Part shown: positions 26,216 to 39,192 of the stretch, piece by piece | How the letters are laid out: each line of letters starts with the position of its first letter | How positions within the stretch are numbered: position 1 is the first letter of the stretch | Source: Chrysoporthe austroafricana | Taxonomy: Eukaryota; Ascomycota; Sordariomycetes; Diaporthales; Cryphonectriaceae | DNA: 64,000 nt | Assembly (NCBI GenBank): GCA_001051155.2 | Contig: JYIP02000001.1 | Coordinates: 1,860,001-1,924,000 of the forward strand | Direction of reading: 5' to 3' | The notes under the pieces: model-generated | Told to the model about the DNA's origin: nothing | Seen by the model: the letters and a program-made list of their open reading frames with translations, nothing else | Databases searched by the model: none | Made by a program: the position numbers and the translations under genes

Positions 26216-28634
26216 CTTGAGGCTTCCTGTCGACTTCGCAGAGGAAGATTGCCAGGAAATACAGGTAAGGCGAGTCGACGCGAATATATACCTAAACGAG
26301 ACAAAAAGAAGCACGGAGAGACGTAGTGTGTCACAAAGCCTAGTGACACATTGGTGACGAGAGGTTCATATACTCTACCACCAGTAAAGCCAAAACCAAC
26401 AGAAACAGAGATGGACAAAGCAAAGGATGCGACACTACTATTAAACAAGGCATGCCGAGGCAAAAATCGGCCATCGGCGCCGAGCAGACTACCCCAGGCC
26501 GCATACTCCAGGCCTACCGTCGCGGGAGGGGCTCGCCAGCGAGGGCCGCCGCCAGTGCATAGAATTGTGGGCAGGTGACGAAATTCCCCTGCACACTTTG
26601 ACGACGTATCGTTTTGCCGCGGCTGGTAGAACGCGGTCGATGTCGCTTCTCCACATAACGATGCAGACGGCGTACATTTGCAAGGCGGCCGTGTTTCTCG
26701 GCTTCAAGCCAGAGCTGAGCTGCGGTGAGAGGGCCTAGCAGGCCAGAGCGCCCGCCTACCGTACTATAGACAGGCGAGGCTGTCCCTATTGCCCCGCGAT
26801 TGCTCCCCCGCATTCATCTACCTAGGAATGGGCTCGATGGTGGACCTCCCCCGCGATCCGGGCAAACCGCCCTGAGTGGCAGGGTGGGGCCGTGTTCCTC
26901 TTCTCCCCCCTTCTGGATAACAGCCGAGGTCTGGAGCAACATTGAACACTACGCCTCCTGGTGCCGGTATCGACGTCGCCAGCGGTCCTCGTCCTGCCGT
27001 GTCACTGTGCTGAACATGTACGAGCGAAAGAGCGACCGACTCAGGCTTGTCTTGCCCTATGAAGGCGGACAAGCGAAAGTGACGGGAGGCACGTGGGCGG
27101 AATCTACAGGAGAGGCGCCCCGCCTCCTTCGGAACAAACGAGGGCTGTTGCTGTAGGGGGCCGCCCGCAGACGAGGGCGTTGGAGGCAGCGGCCCGGCCG
27201 GCGTCGATGTCAGCAGGAAGTTCGCTTCTCGCGGTGGGTTGGGGCTGGTGGCCCTATCTCGTACTGGACAGAACATGCTTATTGCAGTAGATATTACGCC
27301 ACACTCTAACGAGCGCGCGGCTCGGGCTGACGCCACAGAAGTAATAGCGCTCGGAGAAAAAGCAAAGGCTGCGTGGTACAGAACCTGACCGCCCTGCCCT
27401 GGACAGTGTCTCTCGGCTCTGGCTCAAGCGAGTCGTGAATCACCCTGCTGTTGGCTGTCAGGCAGCCCGCGGGCCTTTTTGCCTCTTTGACAGCTTTCGT
27501 CTCAGACTTTACCCTGTACGCGGCCGTGACGCAGGGCCCAGAGACAAGGAAGAGAGCAGACACCGCCGGACTCATCATCTGCGAGTGTCCGGGCAGCCTG
27601 GCGTCTCCTGCGCCCCAGGTACCTACCTCCCCATGTGGCTATCCGCCAACCGTTCCTCGTGGGAGGCTAAAGAAATAGATCCGCCTCCGTCCATAGGGTA
27701 TCCCTGGCCCGGATCCCGCTTGCTGGGAGGGCTGGTACCGCGCCGCTGGGATGCAGCGGCTCTCGTCAAACTTCAGCTCGGCCTCCTGGCAGGCCCAAGA
27801 TCTTGGGAAACCCTCATCTCGTCAGGGTCTCGGCCGCCGGGCTCACGGGAGACATAGGATGTCGAGCAGCTCGAGCGAGGCTCGTCGCTGCGGTACCCTG
27901 TGGGAGAGCCTCGCAGCCTGTCCCTGCCAGCCCCCTCGCTGCTGATGCATGACCGGTGCAGAATCTCCTGTGCGATTACTCATTACGCCGCAGAATCTGG
28001 ATCTAGACAACTTTCGGATTAGAGTACTCAACGCTAAATTTATAGGCTGCTCCCCTCGCGGGCGGTCGGCGGTCTTAAGAGCCTCGCGGAGTACGTGTCT
28101 CCTGATTAGGCAAGTCGCGCGCCGTCTCTTCCGCAGACGGAGATGTGCTAGGAGCGGACGGGGGAGCACGGAGATGAGCCTCGTCATGAAGTCATGGAAC
28201 TGTGAGAGCATGCGATCTCTAAATCCGGCAATTCCAGCCTTACGGGCATCCTTGCTCGGAAATAACCGAAGATTCTCCCCAAGTTGGGAAATCAGGACCC
28301 ACTGGACGTGCGACTTAGAAGCATCACTCCGGCGATAACGTGAACCTCGCCAGAAGCCGGTCGCCGGAGTAAAGACGTCGTTGTGCAACAAAGATGCTCT
28401 CGAAACTAGTGGCCGTCTGCTCCCGGAATGGTTATGACGACAAGTGCAGTTGATGGTTTTGCTGCCCTTGCGGCGACTATAAAGATGGACGCCGTCCACT
28501 TTTCCCTCCAGACGTCTCGGGATGAGATGCCTCACCAAGCAGCACAGCTCTCCGACACCTGATTGATGTTCATTGTTCAACTGAAAAGAACCATAACCAC
28601 CTTGAGCAATCGAATTGCACGAGCATATCCCGCA
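26216..28634. other. 2.4-kb divergent spacer
   Basis: Separates the divergently read CoA ligase and NmrA-like genes, so it contains both promoters. Several frames of 100-300 codons are open but lack any domain and have the Arg/Pro/Gly-rich composition of GC-rich chance frames. Confidence 0.5.
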
Positions 28635-29721
28635 ATGGCGCCCAAGTACGCCAAAGACCAGCCGGCCGGCTTCGTCAACCGCATTGAGAAGGTCGCCATC
28701 GTGGGAGTAAGTATCGCTTCCCCTGGAGTGCAGCTTGAGGTGCACCTCCGCTGATACAGCTCCCTAGGCCGGCGGCAGCATCGGCTCCTACTTCTCCAGG
28801 CACCTCGTCGCCACCGGCAAGCACACCGTCACGGCGCTCGCGCGCGCCGGCAGCAAGACCAAGCTCCCCGAGGGCGTGCGCCGCGTGGAGATTGACTACG
28901 CCGACGAGTCGACGCTCGTCGAGGCCCTACGGGGCCAGGAATTCCTCGTCATCACGCTCGCGGCGCCGGCCCTCCGGGACCCCGCCGAGCCGCAGAACAA
29001 GCTCATCGACGCGGCCGCCAAGGCCGGCGTGCCCTACGTGATGCCCAACGCGTACAGCCCGGACCCGGTCAACGAGGCCATGATGACGCAGGTCGCCGCC
29101 GGGCTGCCCTTCATCGCCGCCCGGGACCGGATCGAGCGGCTGGGCGTCAGCAGCTGGGTCGCGCTCGCGTGCGGCTTCTGGTACGAGTGGTCGCTGATCG
29201 GGGAGGGCCAGCACCGGTTCGGGTGCGACGTCGAGGGCCGCACCATGACCTTCTTCGACCGCGGCGAGGAGAAGATCACCACGTCCACGTGGGACCAGTG
29301 CGGGCGGGCGCTGGCGGCCTTCCTGAGCCTCAAGCGGCTGCCCGAGGACGCGGGCGACACGAAGCCGGCGGTCGACAACTGGGCGAACCGGCCGCTGTAC
29401 ATCGCGAGCTTCCGCGTCAGCCAGAAGGATATGTTCGAGAGCGTCAAGCGCGTCACGGGCACGACGGGCGGGGACTGGAAGATCGAGTACGTCAGCTCCG
29501 AGGCGAGGTTCAAGGAGGGCGTCGAGGCGATGATGAAGGGCGACCGGCAGGGCTTCTCGCGGCAGCTGTACACGAGGATCTTCTTCCCCACGGGCGAGGG
29601 CGACCACTCGAGGCTCGGGCTGGCGAACGAGGCGCTGGGCCTGCCGGAGGAGGACATGGATGAGTCTACCAGGGAGGGGCTGCGTCTTCTGGAGAAGGGA
29701 GTGCTTACCTACCCGGAATGA
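28635..29721 (+). CDS. NmrA-like / isoflavone-reductase-type NAD(P)-binding protein
   Basis: Atypical short-chain dehydrogenase-fold protein that binds NAD(P); the reaction and partner are unknown. Two exons: 28635-28706 and 28768-29721, joined by a 61-nt GTAAGT..CTAG intron; 341 aa. The intron splits the Rossmann glycine motif, which reads VAIVGAGGSIGSYF after splicing, near residues 19-32. Downstream features fit the family: a short basic segment after beta-2 (ALARAGSKTKLP) suggesting NADP preference, then AAKAGVPYVMPNAYSPD, and a substrate lobe in the C-terminal half. Start chosen at MAPKYAKDQPAG. It resembles fungal CipA/isoflavone reductase-like proteins. It could be a dehydrogenase or a redox-sensing regulator. 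Confidence 0.8.
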
Positions 29722-30327
29722 GAGGCGAAGGGGGCCATCCTGGAGAGAGACGATAATGCGGGTGCGCGAATGCAGTATATGATTTGATGCGAATACAGAA
29801 AATAATTGGAATGCGATGTTTGATATAGACAAGAAGGTCGAGCCTCATCTACCTGGCATTTTGTTGATGTCTTTTCACAACATCACTTGCTTGGGAGGCA
29901 GAGCTTGAGGACGAGAGCTCCTCCACTTGAACCGCCAGTTCTCTCATGGATGTGCTCTTGTCGTATTATCACTGGATCAATTTCTAGATATTCTTGGTCT
30001 CAAAGTATTATTAATTCAGTCTTTGGTTTCATCAAGCTCATAATAACCTTGAGAAGCCCAGTCCTTAAGGAGCCTCTGGGTGGGGGGCTGCGGATAGCGG
30101 GTGACGCTGCCGTAATCCAGCAGCTTGGGTACCCAGCATCTCCCTTGTAGGCTTGCCTGGGTCGTGGCCTACTAATATCAGACTCACTTCACGTCAACAA
30201 CCGTCTTCAATCTCGTGTAATAAAGTCCTATGACGACACGAAATCCACAAAAACACCCGCCATATGCCCTGGAACCTCGCGCGCATATAACCAAGAAACA
30301 TCTCTCTCTCAAAATCTTCTCGAAACC
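29722..30327. other. Spacer between NmrA-like gene and fta4
   Basis: AT-richer spacer with the 3' end of the NmrA-like gene and the promoter of the Fta4 gene, both on plus. No further gene seen. Confidence 0.5.
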
Positions 30328-31242
30328 ATGGCGCCGCCGGCCCCGACCGTCCTGGCCCTGAAGCAGGACTTCCTCGCCGCGCAGACGCGCCTCCTCTCGC
30401 AGCCGCTCCAGCCGAGCCGGGCCTGGCGGCGCGCCAACGGGGCGGCGGGCGGTGGCGGCGAGGATGGCGACGACCCGAGGCTCACGGAGAGGGCCGTCGA
30501 CGACGCGCTCCTCCGCCTGAACCACACGCTCCAGCAGCACGCGAAGCGCGTCTACCCGCTCCAGGCGACGCGGCACGTCGCCGAGCAGATCGACGGGCTG
30601 TACCTGGCGGCCGGGGAGGGGCGCCGCGATGAGGACGACGGCGGCGGCGATGACGAGGACGCGTGGAGGATGCAGGGTGCTGATTACGGTTGGTCTCGCT
30701 CTCACACCCTGCCCGGCATGAGGCGGGGGGGGGGGTGCGGCCTGCTACTGACTAAAAGGCTAATATGAATCGAAATAGCAAATACCGACGTGATATCCTC
30801 CCTCCCGCCGTCCTGGGAGTTGGAGCGCGAGGCCGCGGCGCAGCCGCTGGAGGCAAAACGCTACGCCGAGCTGGTCGGGCGCCTGCAGGGGCTGTCGGCG
30901 CGCAGGGACGAGGCCGAGGCGCGGGTCCGGCGGCTGCGGAAGATGAAGGCGCTCCTGCGGCCGTTCGGTACCGAGGAGGGTAGCGGCGGGGACGACGCAG
31001 GGGCGCATGGCGTCCAAGAGAACCTGGTCACGCGCGACGGCGAGGTCGAGAAGGAGCTGGAGCGCATGCGCATGCTGCTCGCGCGCGTGGGCGACAAGGT
31101 CGCGCGGCTGCGGGAGCGGGAGGGCCCGGCGGGGAGCGAGGACGAGGACGACCTGTTCGGGGACGGGGACGCGATGGCCGTGGACGACGTCGAGGTGCAG
31201 GAGAGGAGGAAGGTGGAGGGCCTGCTGCACGGCATGACGTGA
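30328..31242 (+). CDS. fta4: Kinetochore Sim4/CCAN complex subunit Fta4
   Basis: Inner-kinetochore protein of the fungal CCAN (fission yeast Fta4, budding yeast Nkp1 family). Two exons, 30328-30688 and 30779-31242, with a GTTGGT..ATAG intron; 274 aa. Family landmarks are the N-terminal APTVLALKQDFLAAQTRLLS and LSQPLQPSRAW, the segment NHTLQQHAKRVYP before the intron, and the strongly conserved junction DVISSLPPSWELE just after it. The rest is a predicted coiled coil (LQGLSARRDEAEARVRRLRK; EKELERMRMLLARVGDKV). An acidic Asp/Gly-rich linker precedes the intron. The stop falls inside ACGTGAGTT, which could also be a splice donor, so a further 3' exon cannot be excluded. Confidence 0.78.
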
Positions 31243-31522
31243 GTTCTCGACGTCGGCCCGGGAGCCGGGGCGGCCCCGTGCGTGTGTTCGACTGCGTGTC
31301 GAGGCAGGGCTGGGGGCATGGGAATTCGCACATGGGACGAGGCTGGCGTCCTCGGGCGAAAGGGCGCTTGCTACTGAGCAGACTGTCCTCATAGTCGACA
31401 GCAGCTTCCACCACGCCGCAGAACGAACAAATCACCTCCGCCATACCGATGATCATGAGTTGTGTTTTGATTACCCGGAAACGCAATACCCTAGAGCCCG
31501 CTACGGTACCTGACGAAGCATT
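31243..31522. other. Convergent spacer fta4/calpain
   Basis: About 280 bp holding both 3' untranslated regions. No gene seen. Confidence 0.4.
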
Positions 31523-34500
31523 CTAAGCCTCTGATTTCTTCTCCGCCTTGACAGCTGCCTCGGCTGGTTGCTCTTTCGTGTCCTCCGCAACAGCTACGCT
31601 CTTCTCGGTCTCGGTACGCACCTCAGACTCCTCAGCCGGCCCCTTGGACTTGCTCTCGCTCTCCACAGCAGCCTTGTCTCCCCCCTCCGCCGGATCCTCC
31701 TCCGCGCTCGGCGTGGGCGGCTGCTCCCCGACCGCGTCCTTGGCGCTGTCATCAACGTCCAGCACCTTGCTCTCCTCCTTGTCCGCCTTGTCCGCACCGC
31801 CGCCCTCCTTCTCGTCGTCCGCCTCGTCGTCGCTGCTCTCGTCCCACACGTACGGGTTCGGCCGCTCGACCCGGAGCCGCACCACCTCCTGGGCCTCCCC
31901 GCCCGCGGCGGCCTCCCCGGCCGGCGGCATCTTGTAGTACACGCGCAGGCCGAACACGCCGACCGCGTTCCACGGGTCCTTCTCGAACTCGTCCATCGGC
32001 TCCTCCGCCGCGGGGGCCCCGCCGGGCTGCGGCCCTGCCGGCGCCTTGGCCGTGGCCTTGAACGCCTCCTCGCGCGCCCTCTGCATGCACATGTCGATGT
32101 CGTGCTCGCTGACCTCGGACACGTCGTCCGCGTCCGACTCGAACTCCGAGTCCGACGACCCGACCGACGAGGCCGTCTCGGACGGCGGCGGCCCCACGTA
32201 CCGGCCCGCTCCCGGCCCGCCCGTCGCGTACGCCGCCCGGATATGCGGCGGGAGGTGGCCGAACTCGTCGGGCGGGCCGCGCGGCGGCCCGTAGTGGACG
32301 CCCGGCGGAGGGGGTGGCGGGGAGTACATGCTGCGGAGGCGGGGAGGGGGAGGAAGGCCGCGGAGATGGGGAGGGGGAGGAGGAGGCCCGCGGTGCATGG
32401 GCGGAGGAGGGGGCAAGGGCAGGCCGGGGCCGGTCTGCACGCCCACGGACTTGTTCTTGGGGATGCTCGTCGCGGGCCCGGACGGTCTGGCTGTGGATGG
32501 ACCAGCTCTGGCGGCGGGGGTTGCTATGTCTTCGGCGTCTGTCTCGGCGTCTGTCTCGGCGTCTGTCTCGGCAGCTGTAACATAATCTTCGTCCTCCAAA
32601 GGGCCATCGCTTTCGTCTGGCGCCTTGATGGAGGCGGCGTCGCTTGACCCGGGGGTATTCACGCCAACCTCTGTGCTGGAACTTGAGCCTTGTCCTCGGC
32701 CTTCTGCGCTCGAGGGGATCTGGAGCTTGATCGGCTTCTCCTCGGTAGGAGTCTGGGTTGATGCGTCCTCGGTCTGTGGCTTCTCCGAGGCGTCGTTCTC
32801 GGCCTCGGCTTCAGTGCTTTGCGTTCCGCCCGACTTGTCTCCCTTCTTTTCTGCCGGAGCATCCGCGGTCTGGGGGCCCGCCTTGTCAGCAACCTGCGCC
32901 TTGTCCTCAGCGCCTCCACCCCCGGTCTGCTTATCCGCCTCATCGGGAGCACCCTTCTTGTCCTTGGCCGGGGCGCCCTCAACCTGACCGGCCTTCTCAT
33001 CCGAGGGCTTCTGGCTGCTGCTGCCTCCAGCCTTGGCCTTAGCCCCAGCCTCGGCATCAGATCCAGCCTTCCCCTTCTCCGCGTCCTCGTCAGCCTCAGC
33101 CTTCAGCCGCGCCTCCCGCCTCGCCGCCCGCCTGTCGGCCCGGGCCTGGGCCTTGGCCTCCGCCTTGTCCCGCGCGCGCCTCTCCTTCATCTTCTCCCGG
33201 AGGACCGCCCGCTTCTTGTTCTTCTTGTCCTCGCGCAGGAGCATGGCCCAGCGCTTCCGCTCGCGGTCCCGCTTGCGCTGCTCGAACGCCTCGCGCGCCT
33301 CGCGCTCCTCGGGGGTCTCGATGATCTTGCCCTTGGAGTGCGCGACGTCGTAGGCGAGGCCGATGCGGAGGAGCTTCTCGCGGCGGTCCTTGGCGTACGC
33401 GCGCACGACCTCCTCGACGGGCATGATGTACTCACGGCGCTGGGCGTCGATCTTGACGACGACGACGTACTCGCCGGCGCCGAGCTCGAGCTCGACGTTG
33501 ACGCTGCGGTTCATGCGGTACGCGCTCTGGCTGCGCACCACGTAGTCCTCCTCGCCGGCCTTGTGCACCCGGAAGCTCAGCTCGAAGCGGTACTGGCCCT
33601 GCAGGCCCCGGAAGTAGCGCTCGTCGAGCTGCGAGAACACGATCACCACGGGCCCGGACCGGGCGAGCGAGAAGGCGAACTTGGTATCGTGGTAGTCGAC
33701 CGTCCACGGCACGTTGAGCGTCGTCCAGATCGAGGCGACCTTCCACTCGCCCGGGTTGAAGAGGCGCGTCCGGTCGAAGGCCTGGTACTTCTTGAGCAGG
33801 TCCGAGTAGCTGATCCAGAAGGATCCATCGTCGCCGAACTTGTGGTCGAGCTTCTGCAGCCACTCGGCCGTCCACTCCTCTGCGAACACCAGCGTCAGCA
33901 ACCTGCGTTCTCGGATTACTCCATGGATGAGTAAGGGGCGGAAACGTACTGGACCCATCGGACCAAGGGCCCTTCCACTCATGCTTGCCCCACGGGTTCT
34001 TGAGCAGCACAAGCCGCACGCCGTCGATCTCGCACGCCTTGAGGACCGAGTAGGCGTGCAGCTCGACGATGCCCTTGCGCTCGCCCCACCCGCGGCCCCA
34101 GACGCCGGTCGAGCACCCGAAGAGGAAGTCCTGGTTGACCTTCATGAGCTCCTCGTTCCAGAAGTACTCCTTGTCGAGGATGTCGCTCGTGTAGACCTCC
34201 GAGGTGACGCCACCCGTGAGGTCCTCGATCCCCTCGCCGCCGAAGCCGCCCTCGATGGCCGAGTAGTCGCCGTGGGCCTTGGCGTAGGCCTTTTCGAGGA
34301 GCGGCAGCCAGGTCTCGTTGGGGTTGACGCACTGTGCGAAGTACTATGCCTGAGGTGTCAGTTGTTGCGGGCTCGTAAACCCCATGAAAAGAGGGGGGGG
34401 GGGTTGCAACCTACCAAGGCACCGCTGTTCGACTGATAGGCTTTGCGGTAAGCCTCCTCTGAGTTCACACGCTCGCGGTCTTCCCAGAGGATACGCTCGA

Positions 34501-35539
34501 ACAGCGACTCATCATAGTCAGGTTTGGTAAGATACAGCTGCTCAGCCGCGTCAGTCTCCTGATCTCACGCGCAAGGGCAGGCGGAAAGGGGGTGGGGGAC
34601 ACGCTCACCTTGTCGTCGATGATCTCGCTGAACCACTCGCCGTCCCGGTGGAACACGAAGCCGTACACGCCGACGTCCTGGTCGTGCGCGACGCAGCACC
34701 GCTCGATCAGGCCGGGCTTGTTGCTGAGCGTGCACAGGGCGGCCATCAGCCAGCAGTCGCCGTCGCGGCCCTGGCGGACGTCGTTGGCCGTGGGGCCGCC
34801 GATGAAGAACTGCGGCTTGTCGAAGATGTCGACGACCCGCTTGACCGCCTTGGGCCGGAACGTCTGGTCCATGTCGCCGTCCGGCTGCCCCGCGTCCTCC
34901 TCCAGCGCGCCCAGCAGGCCCAGCACGCCCCCACCGGACCCGGGACCGGCCGTAGCCCTGGCCTTGGGCGCGGGCGCCGGCGCCGACGACTCGTCGCGGT
35001 CCTTGAGCGGCAGCTCGCGCCCGCGCGCCCGCCGGGCCCGGTAGTAGCCGCGGTGGTCGTCGCGCACGTTGTCCAGGGAGTCGAGGCAGTCGCGGCGGTT
35101 GAGGCCCTGGTCCAGCTCCAGGTCGAAGTGCGGGTCGCGGTACTTCTGGTTGACGCGCCGGCACTCCTTGACGATCTGCGCGACCTTGCGCCGGCACTGC
35201 TCCGCGGCCGCCTCGTAGGACTGGTCGGTCGTCTTGGCCGGGGCCTTGGACCGGGCGGAGGCGCGGCGGGCGGCGCGCTCCGCGAACTCATTCTGGGGGA
35301 TGACGGTCGTCGCTGGGGTGCGTTGTGAGCGGGCGTGGGTGAGAAGTGGAGATGATACGGGGATCCGAACGGGATGGCGATGCGGTCTCTCACTCACCTC
35401 TGCCAGGGGCCTTGGTCTTATACTTAGCCCAGAACTCATCGATCTTCTGCTGCGGCGTTTGAGGGTCCTTCTTCCTACTGCTGCGGGACCTCGAGTGCCG
35501 CACGGGCGACGGACTCCTGGAAGAACTTAAATCGGACAT
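31523..35539 (-). CDS. Calpain-family cysteine protease with long charged C-terminal tail
   Basis: Probable calcium-type intracellular cysteine protease (C2 family). Exons: 35539-35398, 35312-34609, 34537-34415, 34343-33950 and 33879-31523; 1239 aa (1252 if the upstream ATG at 35578 is used). The catalytic triad is intact: Cys234 in GRDGDCWLMAALCTLS, His419 in ELHAYSVLKACE and Asn439 in LLKNPWGKHEWKGPW. A calpain beta-sandwich-like region follows (FELSFRVHKAGEEDY). Then comes a Lys/Arg/Glu-rich coiled coil (REAFEQRKRDRERKRWAMLL) and a long disordered Ala/Glu/Lys tail with a Pro-rich patch (PPPPPMHRGPPPPPPHLRG) and an ETDA repeat. It lacks an N-terminal MIT domain, so it is not the PalB/Rim13 protease of pH signalling. 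Substrates are unknown. Confidence 0.88.
32528..32573. repeat. 12-bp coding tandem repeat in calpain tail
   Basis: Three to four copies of a 12-bp unit on plus (GTCTCGGCGTCT), read on minus as the four-residue repeat ETDA in the disordered tail. Length is a multiple of three, so copy-number change keeps frame. Confidence 0.85.
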
Positions 35540-37058
35540 GATGGAGAAGCCTAAACAGGCCGGGAAGATGTCGCTCAAGAGGGCGCTTATGTGTATTATT
35601 TCCAGTCCTCGGAGACGACGCTATATAGTCAAGATGCCTGACGGCCCCTCTCAGCACGTATCGTGAGGATTCCCTCGGGGGGGCACACACACCGAGATGT
35701 CTCAACTGCGCCTGCACGAAGGAGGCTTTATCCCACAAGACAAGGAGGTGGCAGGAGGAACACCATGAGGTAGCAGCGGCGCTTTATTTTGCTTTGGCCG
35801 TAGAATCGAGGCAGCCAACCTCGAGGGCGGAGGAGCTAGTTCCAGTCAACAGGATCGCTTGACGGGCGGCCCCAGGCGTCTACACCAAGCCGCATATACT
35901 AAGAGCAGCGAGGTGCAGGCCCGTTTACGTCAGTCGTCCAGCCTCGCCGGGATCGACTGGGAACTGGTGGCTCGTTTTTTTAGGCTCACAGGGCCTCTTC
36001 TCAGGCCGGGTGGGGGACAAGCACGAGGGCGGGCTTATAAACTGGCGGGAACAGACGGCCAACGAGGAGCAGCGGGAGAGGAGGCGAAGAGAGTTCGAGG
36101 GACTAGGTGAGAGGGGAGAAGGAAAAAAAAAATAGTCAGGGGCCGGAAAGATCAGGTCAGCCCGCAGGTCGCATCGCAAGGCTGCAGTGGCAGTGACTGC
36201 TTCCTGCCGGGACGCCGTCATACATACTAAAGTATGTATGATCCAGAAGCATCCCGTTTCGGCGCTCTGCAGGACGACGGAGCCTCCGTTGTGCGGCGAG
36301 TCGCCAACGGACCTGTCGGCATGCAGATGCGGCCGGGTGGCAGGCCCCACGACGGCTGGACTGAGGACCAGCCGTGGCGGACGGGGCTGGAGAGGGACGG
36401 CGCCGGATAGGACGGCGCGGTGGACAGGTCTGGGAGCAGAAGGTCATGTGCTGCCGCCCACGGCGAAGACGACGCAGATAGATATGCGGTGAGGGTGTGG
36501 GGGACGGCCGGCCGAGCAAAAGAAAAAAAAAAAGAGAAAAACAAGAAAAATTGTATCTAAAATTAAAAAAAAGATCAAGACCAGAAAGAGGCTTCAGCCG
36601 TACTGAATGAAGCCACGAGGGAGCGATAGACCCGTCCTCCCCCGCCGACCAGCCGACGATGGGAAGGGGGGAAGGGCAAGAGGGCGTGTGTATCAGGCCA
36701 GCCATGCAGTCGAGACAGCTGTGGCAGGCTTCAGCCGGCGAAGCGAGGCGCTCGCCATCCAATCCCTCCGGCCCTTTCCCCTCCCAGGTCCGACTAGCTG
36801 GGAGGACCTGTCATCCTCCTCCTCCATCCAGCGCCGGGAGGCGGGCGGAGGGGGGGCGCACCGCAGGAGACGCCACAGCGAATAGCCCCTCTCGTCGCTG
36901 GTTGCTCGCTGTCTGGGCCGGTAGCGCGGGTCGGCGCCCTCTCCCCGCCCCCGCCCCTTGTGGGAAGTGTGTCTCCTCCTGTTCTCGCCGACAGGCCGGG
37001 AGAGAGGTTCCGGGTGGCCAGCGGCGGGCGGCATGTCTGGATGAGGTAAGATACGGAC

Positions 37059-37094
37059 GGTGGTAGTAGTGGTGGTGGTGGTGGTGGTGGTGGT
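37059..37094. repeat. (GGT)n trinucleotide repeat
   Basis: About eight perfect GGT units with flanking imperfect copies. Confidence 0.9.
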
Positions 37095-39191
37095 AGAAGA
37101 GATGGTGGTAGTTGCGCAGATACCACGTCGCAGCAGGCAGCGAGATGGCGGCGCAGCCGAGGCGATCGCCAGCGCCATCGCCATCGCCAGACCACCACCG
37201 CCCACGGCAGGGGTCGGCGGCGGTGACGGCGATGGCGACGACGGGCGGCAGCAGGAGCAGTGAGACCTCCCCAGCGACGGCCGCCGACGGATTGCAGCGC
37301 GAACAGGCGGGATAACCATGCACGCGCATGGGTGGGATGCATGCACGCGACCTGCAACCTGGCATGCGAGAGGAGAGGCGACGGGGGAGGAGGTGCAGAA
37401 AAATAAGGCTGAGGGCCGATCGACTGGCGGACGACTGGACGCTGGGCCCCCGGCCGTAGACCCCGGATTCTGCGCGCCTGGGACGACTCACGACGGGGCA
37501 CGGGACGAGACCGTGGGGGCCGTCGTCGCCGGCGGGATGGGATCATCCTTGCTGGCGGGGGGTGCAAGGCGTCTCTCTGTTGTCGCTGTGGCATGGTGGC
37601 ATGGTGGTATGTATGGTGAGGGGCGGTCAAGATACGAGGCGTCGCAGGCGTTGAGACGAGGAGGAGCGCGCACAGCGCTATAGTAAACCACAACTACGCC
37701 ACACTGCTATGACACTGCGCTGCACTGCGCTGCACTGCGATACGCTACGCTACGCTACGCTACAGCGCCCGCCAGCCCAACCAGCAGCCAGGCGCGTATA
37801 GCACTGCAGCTCCCATAGCAGCACCCAGGCCCCAGCTCACCCACCCAGCCCCCAAACCCAAACCCCGAACGCACCCCGTCCACGCTTCGCCGCAGTGGCT
37901 GGATTACGCGCATATTGTCTCTCCGTCGTCCCGGTGGCGAACCCCAGCCCTGAGCTGCGGTGGTGAACGGTGCGGTAAGACGGAGGCGACGCGCCGCCGC
38001 AGGACGACGACGCTCGGGAGGGGGCCGGGCCCAGCCCAGCCCAGCCCAGCCAGCCCTTAGCACGGCACGGCGGAACGGCGCCAGCAGGACTAGCAGGCTG
38101 ACCGCATCGCTCGATGGGGGGACGTGGGTTCCATCCAGGCCCATGCAGTCATCTACCGGTGAGGCTGCCGTCCCACCACTCGGCGACCCACAGCCCGTCA
38201 CGTTGCAGGGCCAAGAAGCCCGCAGCAGGCTTCCGGGGGCGAGAGAGAGAGGCAGCCAGGGGGAGCGAGGGACAGAGGGAGGACAGGATTGCAGGTTTTG
38301 GACGACACCAGAGTTCGAGAGAAGAGAGAGATGGGAGGGAGGGGGGCCAGGGCCTGTCAGCCTGCTCGTATACCGCAGAGCCGCAACACGCCAGGCTTGC
38401 TTGCGTCTGCCCCCTCCCCCGTCGTCCCCTCGAGAAACTATATACCGGAAGTCTGGTACGGTTGCGCAGCACTGACTCCAGCGACGGTCGCAGTCCACAC
38501 CACCCATGTGCTTCTGGGCTTCGGCACCGGCGAGGGTGACACCAGCACCAGCACGCCGACCAGGTAGGGCCGTTTACGATCTCGTAATCGTCCTCTGGTT
38601 TTGTGGAACCCGCCACGCGCAGGCTCGGGAATACCGTACGTCCGACTTCGTAGCGCTGTGGTACGGCGTACAGACGTACGGCGCCGTGCGGCGCGGTATG
38701 GTACACACGCTACGGTACGGTACATAATCACAACAACCCAGCACAGATGGATGGATACCTGGCACGGCAGAGCCTCATCGGGGCCCCACCCTGACGTTCA
38801 GCTTGCAGGAACGGTGGTAGGTGCTCGTCGGCACATACAGCTCGCTGCCTATCCGGATGCCTCTTGACAGCCTGTCGTCGTTACACAAAGCATGCAGCAG
38901 GCACGCTCATTGCCTGCCTATGTTCCCAAGATATCGTACACCAAGGACCCGGGCCTGCCCTCCCCTGCCCTCCCCTCCTCTCCCCTCCTCTCGCCTCCCT
39001 CCTGACCCATCCCCTCTCGCACCATCCTCGACAGGATGAACGAGGTGCGGTGCGTCTATACAAAATGGCGAGGCGCTATGCAATTTTGACGGCTGCATCG
39101 AGCTTCGCGATGCTTCCCTCCCGCCAGCCTGGCTCGTCGGCACTTGGCCGGCCGGCTGCTCTCTCGGTGCGTTCATTACCTCCAGGCCCAT

Positions 39192-39192
<1 letters not shown>

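Noticed and set aside
27843..28745. 300-codon minus frame
   Set aside because: No domain, overlaps the promoter and first exon of the NmrA-like gene in antisense.
32819..33934. 371-codon plus frame, Leu/Ala-rich and membrane-like
   Set aside because: Antisense of the calpain Glu/Lys-rich tail; the Leu/Ala/Arg pattern is the complement of that bias.
36794..37693. 299-codon minus frame
   Set aside because: Low-complexity His/Pro/Arg composition across microsatellites; no domain.
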